A stretch of DNA of 42,843 bases from contig JANXRZ010000246.1 in NCBI GenBank assembly GCA_025352885.1, positions 1 through 42,843 on the forward strand, written 5' to 3'. Below the pieces are notes generated by a model. That model ran no database searches and had not been told where the DNA came from. It was given only the letters and a program-made list of their open reading frames with translations. Numbering within the stretch: position 1 is the first letter of the stretch; each line of letters opens with the position of its first letter. This DNA comes from Pseudomonadota bacterium. Lineage in GTDB: Bacteria; Pseudomonadota; Gammaproteobacteria; Burkholderiales; SG8-39. This document shows positions 40,293 to 42,843 of the stretch, piece by piece. The position numbers and the translations under genes are program-made.

Positions 40293-41444
40293 GTGTCCGC
40301 CTTCCCGATCTTTCTCAGCTCGCTCACCTGGAATTACGGCCTGGGCATGACTTCGGTCGTCGTTCCCCTGTATGCCTACTCGCTCGGCATGACGGGCGTG
40401 CAGATCGGCGCGTTGTTTTCGCTCCCCGTGTTTGCGCAGGTCGCGTTCAACCTGATCGGCGGCGCCTACACCGATCGAATCGGTGGCCGCAAGATCATGC
40501 TGGCAACCTGCGCGCTGCTTACGGCCGGCGCCTTGGTCTTTCTCGTCGCTCGCGGATTCTGGATGCTGTTCGCGGCCCAGCTCATCCTGATCCTGTCGCG
40601 CGCCGCCTTCTGGCCGGCCACCTGGGCACTTGCGAGCGAATTGCCGGGTGCGCGCGGTAAGCAACTGGGACGATTGAACGCCATCACGAATGTCGGCCAG
40701 ATCGTGGGGACGGTTTCGGCGGGATTCATCCTCGCGGTGGGCGGATTCACGCCCTCCTTCCTCGTGCTCGCGGCAATGGGCGTCGTTTCCTTCATATTCG
40801 GGTGGCCGACTACGGAACTTCCGAGAAAAGCGCAGGAGCCGGGTCGAAGCGTTTTTGCAAACTATGTGCCGCTCATGAGGCGGCGCGTGATCCGCTATGC
40901 CGTGCTCTGCGCTTACATCTCGGCCGTGCCCTTCTCACTCACCATGTCATTCTATCCGCTCCTGCTGCAGTCCTTCGGATACGGCTCGGAAACCTCCGGC
41001 ATCCTGATCGCCTTGCGCGCGGTCGGATCGATCGCCGCCGGACTTGTCGCAGCGAGGTTTGTGCGGACCGGTCCTAACCTCTCGCCAGCCGCCGCCGGCG
41101 CCGTGGTTGCGATTTCGGTCGGGCTGGTGCCTGCGATCAATCATCCCGTTTCAATCGGATTCCTCATGTTCATGGTCGGCATGAGCTCGGGCGTCATGAC
41201 GCTCTACTTCCAGATCACGATGGGTGAATACGCAGGGACGGCCGAGCGGGGCTCTGCGCTGGCGCTCGGCGGGCTCGGCTGGGGCCTCTCGCACCTGACC
41301 ACGCCCATTGCGATGGGCTATCTTTCAGACGCCTTCGGGCTCGTTCCAAGCTTTTACGCGCTTGGCGCGTTCGCGCTGTGCTGGAGCGTGATGCTTGCGT
41401 TGCTGCGGCCTTGGGCCTTTGCAGAAGCCAAACCGGCAGGATGA
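40293..41444 (+). CDS. Major facilitator superfamily transporter
   Basis: The 383-residue protein has about 12 hydrophobic helices. The conserved loop motif after helix 2, G-A-Y-T-D-R-I-G-G-R-K, places it in the MFS, probably a drug or metabolite exporter-like group. GTG 40293 is chosen because the first helix then follows at once; a TACAAT hexamer (40276-40281) 11 nt upstream may be the -10 of a very short-leadered transcript. An ATG at 40280 lies in a different frame. It is followed 4 nt later by the luciferase-like gene, so the substrate may relate to that enzyme. Confidence 0.88.
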   Translation: MSAFPIFLSSLTWNYGLGMTSVVVPLYAYSLGMTGVQIGALFSLPVFAQVAFNLIGGAYTDRIGGRKIMLATCALLTAGALVFLVARGFWMLFAAQLILILSRAAFWPATWALASELPGARGKQLGRLNAITNVGQIVGTVSAGFILAVGGFTPSFLVLAAMGVVSFIFGWPTTELPRKAQEPGRSVFANYVPLMRRRVIRYAVLCAYISAVPFSLTMSFYPLLLQSFGYGSETSGILIALRAVGSIAAGLVAARFVRTGPNLSPAAAGAVVAISVGLVPAINHPVSIGFLMFMVGMSSGVMTLYFQITMGEYAGTAERGSALALGGLGWGLSHLTTPIAMGYLSDAFGLVPSFYALGAFALCWSVMLALLRPWAFAEAKPAG

Positions 41445-41448
41445 CCTG

Positions 41449-42483
41449 ATGAAACTTTCCATACTCGACCAGTCGCCCATCATCAGCGGCCATGCGCCCG
41501 CCGAGGCGATCCATGAAACGCTCAAGCTCGCGAGGCAAGCCGAGAAGCTGGGCTACTCCCGCTACTGGCTGGCCGAGCACCACGCGATCGGCGCGTTGGC
41601 GAATCCCTGCCCGGAGATTTTGCTGGCGCGACTGGGCGCCGAAACTTCCCGGATGCGCATCGGCACCGGCGGTGTCCTCTTGCCGTACTACAGCGCGTTC
41701 AAGGTGGCGGAAACGTTTCGCATGCTCGAGGCGCTCTACCCGGGGCGCATCGATCTCGGCATCGGACGCGCGCCCGGCGGCGACATGCAGACGGCGCGCG
41801 CAGTCGGCGGTGGACGCGTCCCCACGGCGGAAGACTTTCCAGAACAGGTTTGGGAACTCGCCGGGCATCTCGACGGCACGCTTCCCGACAACCACCCGTA
41901 CAAGAAAGTGCGCGCGATGCCCGAAGTGCCGACGGCGCCGGAGATCTGGCTGCTCGGCTCATCGGACTACAGCGGGCTTCTCGCCGCGCAGCTGGGCGTG
42001 AGCTTTGCCTTCGCGCATTTCATCAATGCCCAGGGCGGGGATGCGGTCATGCGTGCGTATCGCGAGCGATTCAAGCCGCTGCGCGACAAGGAGCCGCACA
42101 CGATCACCTGCGTGTTCGTCATCTGTGCGAAGACCGATGACGACGCCGAGCGTCTCGCGCGCTCGATCGACCTTCGCCGGCTCCACATGGCGCAGGGCAT
42201 CGATTCGCCGGTGCCGACGCTGGCGGAAGCCGACAAGCATCGCTTCACGCCGCAGGAGAAGGCATACGTCGACAGCCAGCGGCCGAGGGCCGTGATAGGC
42301 GGTCCAAAAAAGTGCCACGATGAGTTGACGGAACTGGGCGCGCGCTACATGGCCGACGAACTCATGGTGCTCACCATCACTGGCGATTACGCCTCGCGCG
42401 TCGATTCATACCGGCGCCTGGCGGAGGTGTTCGAACTTGGAAGCGAGTCCCGCAGAGTAGAATCCGCCCCGGGAGTCGGCTAG
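41449..42483 (+). CDS. Luciferase-like FMN-type monooxygenase (MsnO8 family)
   Basis: The 344-residue protein has S-I-L-D-Q-S-P-I-I-S-G, L-G-Y-S-R-Y-W-L-A-E-H-H, R-I-G-T-G-G-V-L-L-P-Y-Y-S and L-Y-P-G-R-I-D-L-G-I-G-R-A-P-G-G-D. This combination marks the single-chain alkanal-monooxygenase-like LLM group, which usually uses FMN rather than F420. A-E-H-H contains the conserved His of luciferase alpha subunits. It thus differs from the F420-type LLM protein at 32294. ATG 41449 lies 4 nt after the MFS stop, so they form a two-gene operon. The substrate is unknown. Confidence 0.9.
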   Translation: MKLSILDQSPIISGHAPAEAIHETLKLARQAEKLGYSRYWLAEHHAIGALANPCPEILLARLGAETSRMRIGTGGVLLPYYSAFKVAETFRMLEALYPGRIDLGIGRAPGGDMQTARAVGGGRVPTAEDFPEQVWELAGHLDGTLPDNHPYKKVRAMPEVPTAPEIWLLGSSDYSGLLAAQLGVSFAFAHFINAQGGDAVMRAYRERFKPLRDKEPHTITCVFVICAKTDDDAERLARSIDLRRLHMAQGIDSPVPTLAEADKHRFTPQEKAYVDSQRPRAVIGGPKKCHDELTELGARYMADELMVLTITGDYASRVDSYRRLAEVFELGSESRRVESAPGVG

Positions 42484-42525
42484 GCTCCCCTAAAAAACTT
42501 CCGAATCAGGCATGTGATTCCCAAA

Positions 42526-42543
42526 CGGTTCATATCTGAACCG
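42526..42543. repeat. Small inverted repeat in the gap before the PIN gene
   Basis: CGGTTCA (42526-42532) and TGAACCG (42537-42543) form a perfect 7-bp stem with a TATC loop, 43 nt after the luciferase-like stop. No T-run follows, so it is not a standard terminator. It could be a weak terminator, an operator or a relic. The rest of the 135-bp gap (42484-42618) shows nothing I recognise. Confidence 0.45.
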
Positions 42544-42618
42544 CGCACGCCCGCAGGGGGAGCTAGGGACTTATGAACGGCAGTATTGGGTAAGCGCCGG
42601 AGTTTCGCTAATTGAAGG

Positions 42619-42843
42619 TTACGTCGTCGTGTAGATCGACGTAAGTTTTATGCCAAGTTCACTCGCACGAAATAATGGCTTGCTAGACTTCTCGGCCGAG
42701 ATGAATTCTTCCGCATTGCCGCTTTTTGAAGCGGATAAGTGCAGCGCGTCTAAAGGCCCAATGTCGTGTTTTCCACCTAGTTCAATTGCTCGTTGTACGA
42801 CCTGATCATTGTTTTGGACAAGCGAAGCAGAAGCAAAAAATGC
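42619..42843 (-). CDS. PIN-domain protein, C-terminal part (5' end outside window)
   Basis: An open frame runs from the window edge to TAA at 42621-42619, giving 74 residues. I-G-P-L-D-A-L-H-L-S-A-S followed by a strand-helix segment (E-E-F-I-S-A-E-K) and G-I-K-L-T-S-I-Y matches the C-terminal half of PIN ribonuclease toxins, where the Asp is a metal ligand. The usual T-x-D pair after the strand reads S-A-E, so activity may be altered. Base composition is clearly more AT-rich than the rest of the window. The antitoxin, if any, would lie outside. Confidence 0.65.
   Translation of the reverse strand, partial: AFFASASLVQNNDQVVQRAIELGGKHDIGPLDALHLSASKSGNAEEFISAEKSSKPLFRASELGIKLTSIYTTT

Noticed and set aside
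40280..40660. A plus-strand frame from ATG 40280 within the MFS gene
   Set aside because: It overlaps the transporter in another frame, is rich in Arg/Pro and has no hydrophobic helices.
1..42843. tRNA, rRNA, CRISPR array, riboswitch or transposase
   Set aside because: I looked for cloverleaf-type segments, regularly spaced repeats, known aptamer cores and transposase motifs and found none; a covariance-model scan would be decisive.

Overview
The window is high-GC, gene-dense bacterial DNA with no rRNA, tRNA, CRISPR array or insertion sequence that I can see. Many orphan Bug/TctC-type periplasmic solute-binding proteins, a tripartite tricarboxylate transporter (TTT), a CaiB/BaiF CoA-transferase, an MmgE/PrpD protein and GTG/TTG starts with 4-nt overlaps point to a betaproteobacterium, probably an uncultured Burkholderiales relative. 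This assignment is inference from gene content. No gap exceeds 180 bp.

Iron region (1-8.1 kb): 3' part of a ChaN-family lipoprotein gene, a Bfd ferredoxin, then hemP-tonB-exbB-exbD and a cytochrome c/FTR1 iron permease fusion, a PepSY protein with a cytochrome b561, and a TonB-dependent siderophore receptor. Three Fur-box-like sites lie in front of bfd, hemP and the receptor.

Mixed region (8.1-14 kb): a Bug protein, an SRPBCC/VOC pair, an SPFH/NfeD pair, and a three-gene operon of FAH-family protein, CoA-transferase and HIT protein.

Long leftward catabolic region (14-33.3 kb, almost all on the minus strand). From 23.7 kb leftward: amidohydrolase, IclR regulator, Bug, an Sdh1-like anchor/flavoprotein/Fe-S complex, Bug, acyl-CoA ligase and enoyl-CoA hydratase. 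From 33.3 kb leftward: an LLM-class (F420-type) oxidoreductase, a GH88-like hydrolase, Bug, TctB, TctA, a dihydroxyphthalate-decarboxylase-like protein, a second Sdh1-like flavoprotein and an MmgE/PrpD protein. A small Rieske gene sits between the two blocks on the plus strand. Both flavoproteins have Gln where Sdh1 enzymes carry the FAD-linking His.

Coenzyme F420 operon (33.5-39.5 kb, plus strand): an AA_synth-family gene, fbiC (fused CofG-CofH), npdG, cofE, cofD and cofC, tightly packed and divergent from the LLM oxidoreductase operon. This is a full F420 biosynthesis and reduction set, unusual for a betaproteobacterium. It suggests that the neighbouring catabolic genes include an F420H2-dependent step on an unidentified, probably carboxylated, substrate.

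End (39.4-42.8 kb): a DUF1223 secreted protein, an MFS transporter, a second FMN-type luciferase-like oxidoreductase, and at the edge a lower-GC stretch with the 3' end of a PIN-domain gene.
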